Positions 11,035 to 20,597 of a stretch of 64,000 nt of DNA are shown piece by piece. This stretch comes from Glaciimonas soli. GTDB lineage: Bacteria; Pseudomonadota; Gammaproteobacteria; Burkholderiales; Burkholderiaceae_D. The stretch is from positions 232,742 to 296,741 of the forward strand of contig NZ_WINI01000008.1 of NCBI RefSeq assembly GCF_009497155.1. Reading direction: 5' to 3'. How positions within the stretch are numbered: the first letter of the stretch is position 1; every line of letters starts with the position of its first letter. A program made the translations under genes and the position numbers. The notes under the pieces were generated by a model. That model searched no databases, was not told where the DNA came from, and was given only the letters and a program-made list of their open reading frames with translations.

Positions 11035-12494
11035 TAACGCGCTCCCTTTGTGGGTAAATTAGATGAATCTGTTATAGCCGTATGGCTATCGAGACCATCA
11101 TTGACCAAATGTTGAACAACACGTTCCATTTTCATAAAGCGCGATCCCTTCACCAACGCCGTAACGTCAGGCGTCATAATGAGATCGACGGCGGAAATTA
11201 ATTCCGCGATGTAAGAAAAATGTTGTCCTCGTACGCCAAATGCAGCACTTGCATCGATCGCCAGTGTGCCTAAAGTAAGTAAGTGAGTAACGCCTCGCTG
11301 GGCAGCGTAAGCGCCTATCTCTTGATGAAATTGTTTTCCTTGATCGCCAACCTCACCCATATCGCCTAATACCAACAAACGTGGAGCGGCGGCTTGTGCA
11401 AGCACATCAATGGCGGCGCGAACTGAATCCGGATTGGCGTTGTAGGTATCATCAATCACTAACGCCCCAGCGCAGTTTGGGCGCTGGGCCAACTTGCGCT
11501 GCAAGCGACCGCTATAGGGAGCAAAAGATTCGAGGCCACGCACGATCGCTGAAGCATCTATACCGATTGCCAGCGTGCAGGCAATCGCTGCCAGAGCGTT
11601 ACGAACATTATGTTCGCCGGCGGCATCAAGATGGAGAGAGAATGTTTTACCTGGCGCAATAACATCCAGATCATTACCAAAAGTACCTGATTGATAAGTG
11701 CAACGCACGTCAGCATCATCAGAAAAACCAAAAGTAATGCAAGTTGCTGCGTGCGCGGCATAACTGCGCCACAATGCAGTGTACGTATCGTCGGCAGGAA
11801 ATACCGCAATACCCTGTGCTGGCAAAGCGCGAATCACTGCGCCGTTTTCTTCGGCAACAGCCTCAACGCTCACCATGAATTCCTGATGTTCGCGTTGTGC
11901 GTTATTTACTAACGCAACCGTCGGTTGGGCAATCGTTGACAACAAGGCGATCTCGCCCGGATGATTCATACCAAGCTCAATGACTGCCGCCCGATGTGTC
12001 GCATTTAATCGTTGCAGCGTCAGCGGCACACCGATTTCATTATTCAAATTGCCGCGCGTAGAAAGATAACCTTCGTCACCAAATGCCGCTGTCAAAATCG
12101 ACGCAATCATTTCCTTGACCGTGGTTTTGCCATTGCTGCCAGTGACACCGATCAACGGCAAGTTAAATTGACGACGCCAGCCATTCGCTATCGCGCCTAG
12201 CGCAACAGTGGTATCTGCAACCAGCAAAGCTGGCACAGCCAAATTTTCGTTTTTTCCGGGTATATGATCCACTACCACTGCTGCAGCGCCCAGCTCCACC
12301 ACTTGATCGAGAAAATCATGCGCATCGAAACGCTCACCGCGCAAGGCGACAAATAGATTGCCCGCGACGACTGCACGGCTGTCAGTCACCATACCGTTCA
12401 CACGACAATCAGCATTACTATCAACGCCGACAATGTGAGATTGCAACGATAATGGGAGCCATGATTGCAATGTGGCGAGCGATGTAGAAATCAT
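11034..12494 (-). CDS. murF: UDP-MurNAc-tripeptide--D-Ala-D-Ala ligase MurF
   Basis: MurF attaches the D-Ala-D-Ala made by DdlB to the UDP-MurNAc-tripeptide. The ATP loop GSNGKTT sits at about 119-125, followed by the [10 protein letters not shown] and [10 protein letters not shown] motifs typical of the family, and a complete C-terminal domain (486 aa). It overlaps murE by ATGA and mraY by one base. Confidence 0.96.
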   Translation of the reverse strand: MISTSLATLQSWLPLSLQSHIVGVDSNADCRVNGMVTDSRAVVAGNLFVALRGERFDAHDFLDQVVELGAAAVVVDHIPGKNENLAVPALLVADTTVALGAIANGWRRQFNLPLIGVTGSNGKTTVKEMIASILTAAFGDEGYLSTRGNLNNEIGVPLTLQRLNATHRAAVIELGMNHPGEIALLSTIAQPTVALVNNAQREHQEFMVSVEAVAEENGAVIRALPAQGIAVFPADDTYTALWRSYAAHAATCITFGFSDDADVRCTYQSGTFGNDLDVIAPGKTFSLHLDAAGEHNVRNALAAIACTLAIGIDASAIVRGLESFAPYSGRLQRKLAQRPNCAGALVIDDTYNANPDSVRAAIDVLAQAAAPRLLVLGDMGEVGDQGKQFHQEIGAYAAQRGVTHLLTLGTLAIDASAAFGVRGQHFSYIAELISAVDLIMTPDVTALVKGSRFMKMERVVQHLVNDGLDSHTAITDSSNLPTKGAR

Positions 12495-14032
12495 AGGACT
12501 CCGCCTTTCATCACTCGCGATGCGAGTGCCAATGCCGCATGGTCGGCATCTAAGAACGGATATTTTTTCCCTTTGATTTCTTGATAAGTTTCATGCCCCT
12601 TACCGGCAAGCAGAACGACGTCGTTTTTATTCGCTTGCGTCACAGCACGCAAAATCGCGCCAGCTCTATCTCCTTGCGTTTGTATTTTGGCGCCCGTCTT
12701 CATCCCTTTGAGGATCTGTTCAATAATGGTCGCCGGCTCTTCGCTACGCGGATTATCGCTAGTAACAACGACGTGATCTGCCAGTTCCGCAATCGCGCCC
12801 ATCTGTGGGCGTTTGCCTGGATCACGATCGCCGCCACAACCAAACACGCACCACAGTTCGCCACCGCGCTGCTCCGCGACCTGGCGCAAAGTCAGCAAAG
12901 TTTTTTCTAGTGCATCTGGCGTATGCGCATAGTCAATCACCACCAGCGGTGCCTCATCACCACCAAATTGCTGCATGCGTCCGGGCACGGCCGTTAGTTG
13001 TTCAATCGCAGCGATCGCAGCATCCCATTGAACGCCTTTGGCCCACAGTACGCCAAGTATGCCGAGCACATTGCTGACATTAAACTGCCCTACCATCTGA
13101 ATCTTGATCTGGCCTTGACCAAATGGCGAAGCAAGATGAAATACCGTGCCGCTAGCACTAGTACGAATAGCAGATGCACGCAATATCGGCAACGCGGCAT
13201 CGTCACTGAGGACACTGTCTTTACCATCACTGACTGTATAGCCAATCACCGATGTAGCACGGTTTTTTAAATGCCGCGCCAGACGCAATCCCATCGCATC
13301 ATCGAGGTTAATTACCGCGTGCTGCAAATCCGGCCAATCAAACAAAATGCGTTTGGCCGCTTCATAATTTTCTTCGGTGCCGTGATAGTCGAGATGATCT
13401 CGGGTGAAGTTGGTGAACAAGGCAATGTCAATGTGCATACCGTCCATGCGGCCTTGCTCAAGACCGATAGACGATGCTTCCATCGCCAGTGCCTGAATAC
13501 CTTTTTTTTCCATCGCAGCCAATGTACTTTGCATGAGTACGGCATCCGGAGTGGTATATCCGGTGGCATCAAACTGCACGTCTTGTCCTTGCGCAAAAAT
13601 ACCGATACCCAAGGTTCCCACCACGCCAGTCGGCTCGTCCAATAGAGACAAAGCGCGCCCCAGCCATTGGCTGCATGAAGTTTTACCATTAGTGCCGGTA
13701 ACGGCAATCACCGTCATGGCCTTATCCGGCTGCTGATAAAAGGCATTCGCAATGGCGCCGGCTTTTCTTTTTAAACCATAGACAGCAAAGGATGGAACAC
13801 CCCACGCATGCTTCCAAGTGAATGCTTCATCGTCATACAACACAGCAGCAGCGCCATTTTGCACCGCTTGTGCAATGTATAAACGGCCATCCGTGGCATC
13901 GCCCTGATAGGCAAAAAACACGTCGCCAGGCTTGACCTTACGCGAATCGGAAGTTAAATTTGCCGATGCAAATCCGCGCAGAAAATCAACTGCCGGATGT
14001 AACTGAATTTGAAGTTGTTTAGCTGTAGTCAT
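12491..14032 (-). CDS. murE: UDP-MurNAc-L-Ala-D-Glu--meso-DAP ligase MurE
   Basis: MurE adds the third stem residue. The ATP loop GTNGKTS lies at about 113-119. The C-terminal motif SDNPRSEEP contains the DNPR signature of enzymes that use meso-diaminopimelate, which fits a Gram-negative cell wall. I start at ATG 14032 (MTTAKQLQ, 513 aa), giving a one-base overlap with the ftsI stop (TGATG); a GTG one codon upstream is an alternative. Confidence 0.96.
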   Translation of the reverse strand: MTTAKQLQIQLHPAVDFLRGFASANLTSDSRKVKPGDVFFAYQGDATDGRLYIAQAVQNGAAAVLYDDEAFTWKHAWGVPSFAVYGLKRKAGAIANAFYQQPDKAMTVIAVTGTNGKTSCSQWLGRALSLLDEPTGVVGTLGIGIFAQGQDVQFDATGYTTPDAVLMQSTLAAMEKKGIQALAMEASSIGLEQGRMDGMHIDIALFTNFTRDHLDYHGTEENYEAAKRILFDWPDLQHAVINLDDAMGLRLARHLKNRATSVIGYTVSDGKDSVLSDDAALPILRASAIRTSASGTVFHLASPFGQGQIKIQMVGQFNVSNVLGILGVLWAKGVQWDAAIAAIEQLTAVPGRMQQFGGDEAPLVVIDYAHTPDALEKTLLTLRQVAEQRGGELWCVFGCGGDRDPGKRPQMGAIAELADHVVVTSDNPRSEEPATIIEQILKGMKTGAKIQTQGDRAGAILRAVTQANKNDVVLLAGKGHETYQEIKGKKYPFLDADHAALALASRVMKGGVL

Positions 14033-15828
14033 CACATGCTCTCCGGTACTGGTTCGGATGGGATGATGATGTCCGTAATTTTTGAATCAGGCGGAACATT
14101 TAGCGCACGCAAAGCGGCAGCGGCCACCTGAGCGAAAACCGGTGCCGCAACATCACCACCAAAATGGGAACCGGTGCTAGGTTCATCCACCATCACTGCA
14201 ATGATCAGGCGCGGATCAGATGCGGGGGCAAAACCAACGAAATCGGCAATATATTTTTTGACATACTTACCACCTTCAATTTTGTAAGCAGTACCGGTTT
14301 TGCCGCCAACCCGGTAACCGGGCACTTGCGCTTTTGGCGCAGTTCCGCCAGGCGCGGTAACAGTTTCCATCATGGCGCGCAATGTAAGTGCCGTTTTTTC
14401 CGAAATCACACGCTGCCCGACTGGAGGCGTATCAACCTTCTCAAAACTCAGCGGTATCAAATCACCATTACGTGCAAAAATCGTGTAAGCGTGCGCCATT
14501 TGAATCAATGACACGGAAATACCGTGACCATAACTCATCGTTGCCTGCTCAATTGGCCGCCATAATTTGAAGGGGCGCACACGACCAGCAACCGCTCCTG
14601 GAAAACCAAACTTTGGTTGCTGTCCAAGACCCACTGTCGTGAACATTTCCCACATTTCTTCGGGTAACAATTTTTCGGAGATTTGAACCGTTCCGAGATT
14701 AGAAGATTTTTGAATAATCTGCGCCACACTCATCGTCAACAATGGGTGAGGATGTGAATCCCTGATAATCGCCGGGCCTATCTTCATGGTATCTGGCACC
14801 TGAAAAGTGGTGTTTGGCGTCACGCGATTAGTATCCAACGCTAACGCAACTGTAAACGGCTTCAAGGTTGAACCAGGTTCAAACGTATCAGTCATGACAC
14901 GATTACGCAATTGCGCACCAGTCAATATAGAACGATCATTCGGATTGTAAGATGGCAGATTAGCGAGCGCCAACACCTCGCCGGTTTTGGCATCCACCAC
15001 GACGATACCGCCCGCTTTGGCATTACTTTTTTCAACCGCTTCTTTCAATTTGGTGAAAGCGATGTATTGGATTTTGCTATCAATCGACAGCACTAAATCT
15101 TTACCGTCGTGCGGCTCTTTCACCGCACTAATATCTTCAACAATACGACCCAATCGGTCCTTGATCACACGGCGACTGCCGGTGGTGCCGACTAATGTTT
15201 TTTGCTGCGACAGCTCCATGCCGTCCTGGCCGGCATCTTCAACGTTGGTAAACCCTACCACGTGCGCCATCACCTCGCCTTCGGGATAAAAGCGCTTGTA
15301 TTCTGGTCGGGTTTCAATACCAGGTATCTTCAATTCGGCGATTTTGTCAGAGGTTTCTTTTTCGACCTGACGCTTCAAATAAACAAAGCTGCGATCAGAA
15401 TCGAGCTTATTATTTAAATCGGCCATGCTCATACCTAAAAAATTGGCCAATTGCCCGAGCTTTTCTTTCGGCGCATCTTGCACATCGTCCGGAATCGCCC
15501 AAATCGCCTTCACCGGCACTGACGATGCTAAAACTTTGCCATTACGGTCGGTAATTTTGCCGCGTATGGCAGGCAATTCCAACGTTCTGGCATACCTTGA
15601 TTCGCCCTGATCAATAAAAAATCCCGGGGAGATTATTTGTACCCATACCGCACGCGCGATCAAGGCCAAAAAAGCGGCGAACAACACGATCAACGCAACC
15701 CGCGAGCGCCATAGAGGCAACTTGACGTTTAAGACTGGATTGTTGGAAAAAGGCTGGCCTTTAGAAACGGCTGTACGGGCAGTGCGCCCGGTAGTTTTGC
15801 GATCTACTTTTGGGGGATTTTTGGTCAC
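14032..15828 (-). CDS. ftsI: Septal peptidoglycan transpeptidase FtsI (PBP3)
   Basis: FtsI is the class B penicillin-binding protein that cross-links septal peptidoglycan together with FtsW. It has a cytoplasmic N-terminus, one membrane anchor at about 43-63, a pedestal domain and a transpeptidase domain. The active-site STLK motif is at S320-K323 and the KTGT motif at about 510-513. The start is a GTG at 15828 overlapping the ftsL stop (GTGA), the same arrangement as at the ftsL start. Confidence 0.96.
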   Translation of the reverse strand: MTKNPPKVDRKTTGRTARTAVSKGQPFSNNPVLNVKLPLWRSRVALIVLFAAFLALIARAVWVQIISPGFFIDQGESRYARTLELPAIRGKITDRNGKVLASSVPVKAIWAIPDDVQDAPKEKLGQLANFLGMSMADLNNKLDSDRSFVYLKRQVEKETSDKIAELKIPGIETRPEYKRFYPEGEVMAHVVGFTNVEDAGQDGMELSQQKTLVGTTGSRRVIKDRLGRIVEDISAVKEPHDGKDLVLSIDSKIQYIAFTKLKEAVEKSNAKAGGIVVVDAKTGEVLALANLPSYNPNDRSILTGAQLRNRVMTDTFEPGSTLKPFTVALALDTNRVTPNTTFQVPDTMKIGPAIIRDSHPHPLLTMSVAQIIQKSSNLGTVQISEKLLPEEMWEMFTTVGLGQQPKFGFPGAVAGRVRPFKLWRPIEQATMSYGHGISVSLIQMAHAYTIFARNGDLIPLSFEKVDTPPVGQRVISEKTALTLRAMMETVTAPGGTAPKAQVPGYRVGGKTGTAYKIEGGKYVKKYIADFVGFAPASDPRLIIAVMVDEPSTGSHFGGDVAAPVFAQVAAAALRALNVPPDSKITDIIIPSEPVPESM

Positions 15829-16097
15829 TTCGCCCCCATCGTCAGGTATTGCGTGCGATCCGGTGTCAATGGGACCATATTTAAATCGCCGCGTGCGATC
15901 TCTTCTATTCTGGCATTTTTGCCCAGCGTTGATTGATCAAGCTGCAATTGTCTCCAGTCGAGATCCAGTTGCCTCGCTTGACTTTGTGCACGTCCAAGTT
16001 CGATAAATAATTGACGCGCCTGATATTGCGAGTTAACGGTCGCCAGTGCGCAAAGCACCAAAGCGATAGTCAGCACGAAATTGATGCGAGCGTTCAC
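15825..16097 (-). CDS. ftsL: Cell division protein FtsL
   Basis: FtsL is a small bitopic divisome protein that forms a coiled-coil complex with FtsB and FtsQ. The 90-residue protein has one hydrophobic segment ([18 protein letters not shown], about 5-22) followed by a periplasmic helical region rich in Q, L and R. The start is a GTG at 16097 overlapping the rsmH stop by four bases. Sequence conservation in this family is low, so the call rests on position, size and topology. Confidence 0.9.
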   Translation of the reverse strand: MNARINFVLTIALVLCALATVNSQYQARQLFIELGRAQSQARQLDLDWRQLQLDQSTLGKNARIEEIARGDLNMVPLTPDRTQYLTMGAK

Positions 16098-17074
16098 GCT
16101 TGCTCTCCCAGCTTCCCGGGCAGACGCTCGCCCACACGCATAATGGCCGAACGTGCGCGCGGATTAGCGGCGACTTCGGCATCGGAAGGTTTTACTCTTG
16201 CAATCAATTTGAGTTGTGGCTGCGGCAAATCAACAGCGCGAATCGGCAAGCGACGGTCAGGCTGCGGCATGGTGGCCTTGGAAGCCATGTACTGCTTGAC
16301 GATGCGGTCTTCCAGTGAGTGAAAACTGATCACAGCCAATCTCCCTTGCACAGCCATATGCGCAAACGCCTGATCCAGGACTACTTCGAGTTCTTCCAAT
16401 TCTTTGTTGATGAAAATCCGTATCGCTTGGAAAGTGCGAGTGGCCGGATCCTTGCCCTTCTCGCGGGTTTTGACAGCGGATGCCACGATGTGGGCAAGCT
16501 GTCGTGTGGTTGAAATTGGTTGGATTGCCCTGCCAGCAACAATCGCCTTTGCAATCTGAATAGAAAACCGTTCTTCCCCATAATCACGCACTACCTTTCC
16601 GATTATTTGTTCATCCGCTACCGCTAACCACGCCGCTGCGGACATGCCGCGCGTCGTATCCATCCGCATATCCAGTGGTCCGTCAGCACGAAAACTAAAC
16701 CCCCTGCTGGCATCATCCACTTGCGGTGATGAAATCCCTAAATCCAGTAATACTCCGTCGACTTTGTCGATATTGCGCTCTTGCAGTGCTGCCGCCAGCG
16801 TCGCAAAACTGTCATGCACAATCTCAAAACGCGGATCAACAATGGTGTTGGCAGTAGCTATGGCTTGCGGATCTTTATCAAATGCGATCAAACGCCCATT
16901 GCTGCCCAACTGCTCCAAAATTTTCCGACTATGGCCGCCACGGCCAAAAGTGCCATCTACATAAATGCCGTCCGCACGAACGCCGGTGATCGCCAAGGCA
17001 TCAACCGCTTCGTCTAATAGCACCGTTTTGTGCCAGAATTCGCTCAATGATTCAGGCACCACATGTTCAGTCAT
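16094..17074 (-). CDS. rsmH: 16S rRNA (cytosine-1402-N4)-methyltransferase RsmH
   Basis: RsmH (formerly MraW) methylates N4 of C1402 in the 16S rRNA P site. The protein (326 aa) begins [13 protein letters not shown], followed by the SAM-binding motif [13 protein letters not shown] and the later [12 protein letters not shown] and [11 protein letters not shown] motifs. It follows mraZ after 10 bases, as second gene of the dcw cluster. Confidence 0.96.
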   Translation of the reverse strand: MTEHVVPESLSEFWHKTVLLDEAVDALAITGVRADGIYVDGTFGRGGHSRKILEQLGSNGRLIAFDKDPQAIATANTIVDPRFEIVHDSFATLAAALQERNIDKVDGVLLDLGISSPQVDDASRGFSFRADGPLDMRMDTTRGMSAAAWLAVADEQIIGKVVRDYGEERFSIQIAKAIVAGRAIQPISTTRQLAHIVASAVKTREKGKDPATRTFQAIRIFINKELEELEVVLDQAFAHMAVQGRLAVISFHSLEDRIVKQYMASKATMPQPDRRLPIRAVDLPQPQLKLIARVKPSDAEVAANPRARSAIMRVGERLPGKLGEQA

Positions 17075-17084
17075 TTCGCCGCCG

Positions 17085-17513
17085 TCAGAATGAGAAATTG
17101 CTTAACACATCGGGCATGCCGGCCGCCACTGCTTGCGACTCGCTCTCAGCCAATTTGGCCGCATCCCAGATTTCAAAATGACTACCCATTCCTAACAACA
17201 TCACTTCACGCGACAAACCAACCGCCACGCGTAATTCCGGCGCGATCAAAATCCGCCCGGCCGAATCAAATTCCACATCACAGGCATTACCCAAAAAAAT
17301 ACGCTGCCAGGCACGTGCCGACATCGGCCAGCTGGCAATTTGTTCACGATGACTTTCCCAGGTAGGGCGCGGGAACAGCAGCAGACAGCCATGCGGATGT
17401 TTGGTGATCGTGACGCGACCTTCGCATTGCACCATCAGGGCATCACGATGCTTGGACGGAACAGACATCCGCCCTTTCACATCGAGATTTAACGCTGACG
17501 CACCTTGAAACAC
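17085..17513 (-). CDS. mraZ: Transcriptional regulator MraZ
   Basis: MraZ is an AbrB-fold DNA-binding protein that represses the dcw cluster in the species studied. The duplicated domain begins [20 protein letters not shown], and a second half-motif follows around [18 protein letters not shown] place the start at the GTG at 17513, not the ATG two codons upstream at 17519. AAAGGG then lies six bases before the GTG, whereas it would touch the ATG; a start right before FQGAS also matches the family. This gives 142 aa. It is the first gene of the cluster, preceded by clear MraZ boxes. Confidence 0.95.
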   Translation of the reverse strand: MFQGASALNLDVKGRMSVPSKHRDALMVQCEGRVTITKHPHGCLLLFPRPTWESHREQIASWPMSARAWQRIFLGNACDVEFDSAGRILIAPELRVAVGLSREVMLLGMGSHFEIWDAAKLAESESQAVAAGMPDVLSNFSF

Positions 17514-17585
17514 CGCCATCCCCTTTAATAAATTTACATTGCGAAATTTATTGCTTTACAAAATTCAGTGGAATTCAGAAAAATT

Positions 17586-17620
17586 CCCACAAAAAGACAC
17601 TTTTTCACACTGAATACCAC
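17586..17620 (-). promoter_or_regulatory. MraZ operator: four GTG boxes at 10-bp spacing
   Basis: On the minus strand, GTGG, GTGT, GTGT and GTGGG occur with exactly 10 bases between starts (CAC ending at plus-strand positions 17590, 17600, 17610 and 17620). A fifth in-phase CAC ends at 17640. MraZ is known to bind direct GTGG/TGGG repeats spaced one helical turn apart upstream of its own gene. The outermost box of the four overlaps the predicted -10 element, which fits autorepression. Confidence 0.85.
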
Positions 17621-17647
17621 TTTAGATGATGGCTTCTCACAGGTCAA
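17619..17647 (-). promoter_or_regulatory. Predicted sigma-70 promoter of the dcw cluster
   Basis: On the minus strand TTGACC (plus 17642-17647) and TAAAGT (plus 17619-17624) are separated by exactly 17 bases. This puts the start point near 17611, inside the MraZ boxes and about 100 bases before mraZ. The -35 matches five of six consensus bases and the -10 four of six. Confidence 0.6.
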
Positions 17648-17841
17648 GCAGTTCGCACAAGAAAAGTGCAATTATTTGTGTAAAGTCAAGGACTTAGCGC
17701 AACTTTGGAGAAGTATGAAGAAGAAACGGAAAAGTAAATATTCCATTAAATGAAGGACTTACGGGGGACTGTAAAAGTCATGCTTTAGGTGGTGACAATA
17801 TTTAACATGTATCACGATTGTTACACTTATTTATTACCGGC

Positions 17842-18384
17842 CTATCCAATCAATCGACCACCCCGCACCCGCAAACCTTTTTTAGCCAAAGCGGGTGCCA
17901 AGGCCCCCAAATTCGCCAGCGCTTCACCACTGTGAGCATGGCAAATCGCGACAGCCAAAGCATCAGCAGCATCAGTACCGGGTAAACCAGGCAAAGATAA
18001 CAGACGTTGCACCATATCTTGCACCTGCCGTTTTTGAGCTTTTCCATGACCAGCAACGGCTTGCTTGATTTGTAGCGCTGTATACTCCGCCACAGGCAAG
18101 TCGGCACTCACCAATGCACAGATCGCCGCTCCACGGGCTTGGCCAAGTAGCAGAGTCGACTGTGGATTGACGTTGACGAAGACTTTTTCGATGGCGGAAC
18201 AATCGGGCGTGTATGTGCGCACCACTTCTGAGACACTGGCCAGGATGACCTTCAGACGCTGCGGCAAGTCGGCATCGGGGGTTTTGATGGTGCCCGACGC
18301 AATATAGCTGAGCTTGTGGCCTTGCTTGTCGATAATGCCAAAGCCAGTAGTGCGTAGACCGGGGTCAATGCCAAGGATTTTCAT
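17842..18384 (-). CDS. ruvC: Holliday junction resolvase RuvC
   Basis: RuvC is the dimeric endonuclease that cuts Holliday junctions during recombination. The acidic active site is visible as [12 protein letters not shown] (D7), the conserved AIEKVF glutamate near 68, and the C-terminal [16 protein letters not shown] aspartates. Length 180 aa is normal. It lies 75 bases downstream of purH. ruvA and ruvB, which often follow ruvC in Burkholderiales, are not here. Confidence 0.96.
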   Translation of the reverse strand: MKILGIDPGLRTTGFGIIDKQGHKLSYIASGTIKTPDADLPQRLKVILASVSEVVRTYTPDCSAIEKVFVNVNPQSTLLLGQARGAAICALVSADLPVAEYTALQIKQAVAGHGKAQKRQVQDMVQRLLSLPGLPGTDAADALAVAICHAHSGEALANLGALAPALAKKGLRVRGGRLIG

Positions 18385-18397
18385 GTATTCAAGAACA

Positions 18398-18445
18398 GTA
18401 GGATGGGTCGAGTTAGCGAAAATTATGCAGCCACACCCATCCTAC
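18398..18445. repeat. Palindrome between purH and ruvC (REP-like hairpin)
   Basis: Two perfect 11-base arms, GTAGGATGGGT (18398-18408) and ACCCATCCTAC (18435-18445), flank a 26-base loop. The arms resemble short intergenic palindromes of the GTAGGNTGGGT type found scattered in proteobacterial genomes. There is no U-tract, so it may stabilise mRNA ends rather than terminate. Confidence 0.6.
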
Positions 18446-18459
18446 ACAACAAAGAACTA

Positions 18460-20034
18460 TTAATGACGGAAATGCCGCGTGCCGGTCAACAGCATGACAA
18501 CACCATGCTCGTCCGCCGCATCAATGACTTCCTGATCGCGCATGGAACCGCCCGGCTGAATCACGCAAGTTGCACCAGCATTGACGACCACATCCAGACC
18601 ATCACGGAACGGGAAGAACGCGTCCGACGCCACAGCCGATCCAGCTAGCGACAGGCCAGCATTTTGCGCTTTAATCGAAGCAATCCGTGCAGAATCGACA
18701 CGGCTCATCTGGCCAGCGCCGACACCTAATGTCATACCATTGCCGCAGAAAACGATCGCATTGGACTTAACAAACTTGGCGACACGCCATGCGAACATCA
18801 AATCTTGCAACTGTTGTTGCGTTGGCTGCTTTTTGCTGACCACTTTCACATCTGCCAATGCGACGTTTTTCGCATCCGGCGCTTGTACCAGCAAACCGCC
18901 GCCAACGCGCTTGAAATCGTAAGCGTTCAACGCCGTGCCAAGCGGAATTTCTAACAACCGAACGTTGAGCTTGCTTGCAAAAACTTCTTTGGCTTCTGCA
19001 GTAAATGAAGGCGCAATCAACACTTCGACAAACTGCTTTACGATCGCCTCTGCAGCCACACCATCAACTTCGTGGTTGAAGGCAATGATGCCGCCGAAAG
19101 CTGATGTAGGATCAGTTTGGAATGCTTTAGTGTAAGCCTCCAGCGGACTTGCCCCCACTGCAACGCCGCATGGATTGGCATGCTTGACAATGACACAAGC
19201 TGCGCTACCAGCACTCTCGAAAGTCTTCACGCATTCCCACGCCGCATCGGCGTCGGCGATATTGTTATACGAGAGTTCTTTACCTTGCAGTTGACGATAA
19301 TTAGCCAATGCACCATCTACCTGTTTGACATCACGGTAAAATGCGGCAGATTGATGCGGATTTTCGCCGTAACGCATTTCTTGCACTTTTTCAAAATGCA
19401 AATTCAGCGTTGCCGGATAAGCGCTACGTGTTGCGTGCTGCTTATCGTCACCCAGAGAAGTGAAATAATTGGTAATCGCGCCATCATATTGCGCAGTGTG
19501 AGCAAACACTTTTTTCGCCAAGGCAAACTTGGTTTCGTAAGTCGCTTCGCCTTCATGCGCCTTCAATTCTGCCAGCACCGTCGCGTAATCAGACGGATCG
19601 CATAAGACGATCACATCTTTATGATTTTTCGCTGATGAACGCAACATGGCTGGACCACCGATATCAATATTTTCAATCGCGTCTTCCAGAGAGCACTGCT
19701 CTTTGGCGATGGTTTGCTGGAATGGATACAAATTCACGACCACCATATCGATGGTTGGAATCTGATGTTGCCCCAGTGCGCTGACATGCTCGGGAAAATC
19801 ACGGCGCGCCAGAATCCCGCCATGCACTTTCGGATGTAAGGTCTTCACGCGGCCATCCAGCATTTCCGGAAAGCCAGTGTAATCAGCAACTTCAGTCACT
19901 TTGATACCGTTATCGGCGAGCAGTTTTGCGGTGCCGCCGGTCGACAAAATATTCACGCCTAACGCGGCTAACTCACGCGAAAATTCGAGAATGCCGGTCT
20001 TGTCGGAGACGGAAATAAGAGCTTGTTTAATCAT
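18460..20034 (-). CDS. purH: Bifunctional AICAR formyltransferase/IMP cyclohydrolase PurH
   Basis: PurH carries out the last two steps of IMP synthesis. The N-terminal MGS-like cyclohydrolase domain begins [16 protein letters not shown]. The C-terminal formyltransferase domain has the catalytic VKHANPCG motif and ends in [14 protein letters not shown]. Length of 524 aa is typical. It follows fis by 106 bases in a dusB-fis-purH-ruvC order. Confidence 0.97.
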   Translation of the reverse strand: MIKQALISVSDKTGILEFSRELAALGVNILSTGGTAKLLADNGIKVTEVADYTGFPEMLDGRVKTLHPKVHGGILARRDFPEHVSALGQHQIPTIDMVVVNLYPFQQTIAKEQCSLEDAIENIDIGGPAMLRSSAKNHKDVIVLCDPSDYATVLAELKAHEGEATYETKFALAKKVFAHTAQYDGAITNYFTSLGDDKQHATRSAYPATLNLHFEKVQEMRYGENPHQSAAFYRDVKQVDGALANYRQLQGKELSYNNIADADAAWECVKTFESAGSAACVIVKHANPCGVAVGASPLEAYTKAFQTDPTSAFGGIIAFNHEVDGVAAEAIVKQFVEVLIAPSFTAEAKEVFASKLNVRLLEIPLGTALNAYDFKRVGGGLLVQAPDAKNVALADVKVVSKKQPTQQQLQDLMFAWRVAKFVKSNAIVFCGNGMTLGVGAGQMSRVDSARIASIKAQNAGLSLAGSAVASDAFFPFRDGLDVVVNAGATCVIQPGGSMRDQEVIDAADEHGVVMLLTGTRHFRH

Positions 20035-20140
20035 GGTAAAAAAATAGAAAGATGAGTGAAGTTGCGGTGCTGCTTTTTACTGCCAATCGATTACTTATTG
20101 ATTTACTACGCATTAATCTGCTGCAGTGTCTGACTGCGAC

Positions 20141-20374
20141 TTATAGCAAACCGTGCTGCTGCAATTTTTTACGCAAAGTGTTGCGATTAACGCCCATCAT
20201 CTCGGCGGCGTAGGATTGATTACCTTCTGCCCGCAGCATAATTGCTTCGAGCATCGGCTTTTCTACCGTGGAGATGACCATATCATAGACATTAGACGGT
20301 GTTTGTTCGCCTAAGTCCTTGAAATATTTTTCCAGGCTTTTTTTGACGACTTCTTGAATACTTTCTTTACTCAT
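20141..20374 (-). CDS. fis: Fis family DNA-binding protein
   Basis: Fis is a small nucleoid protein that bends DNA and activates stable RNA promoters. The 77-residue protein consists of an N-terminal dimerisation segment and a C-terminal helix-turn-helix, QSYAAEMMGVNRNTLRKKL, near-identical in style to Fis proteins of other beta- and gammaproteobacteria. It lies downstream of dusB, its usual partner, but with a 223-base gap that may contain a separate promoter. Confidence 0.93.
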   Translation of the reverse strand: MSKESIQEVVKKSLEKYFKDLGEQTPSNVYDMVISTVEKPMLEAIMLRAEGNQSYAAEMMGVNRNTLRKKLQQHGLL

Positions 20375-20597
20375 ACTTTTTCTTTGCTTTTATTATTGAT
20401 AAACTTAATTGATACGCTATGTTGGTACTGCTTATTCCAGCTCGCATTAGGGACAAACAAAGCGTGACGCCAAAGACAGTGCTCTTGCACAACAAAGTCA
20501 AACAACGCAGTTATTGCTGTTTAATATGAACCAGAATGTCGACTCGCTCCCCAATTTCTACAAGTCGTCACTTCTTTGAAACTTAACAACTTTTATT

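Larger units (their letters stand above)
17514..17841. other. Intergenic region between ruvC and mraZ
   Basis: This 328-base region holds the dcw promoter and MraZ boxes in its left half. The right half (about 17660-17841) is AT-rich, and I see no gene or convincing terminator for ruvC in it. Confidence 0.6.

Noticed and set aside
19117..19605. Open frame of 162 codons antisense to purH
   Set aside because: It is opposite a conserved coding region, has no ribosome binding site and no recognisable domain.
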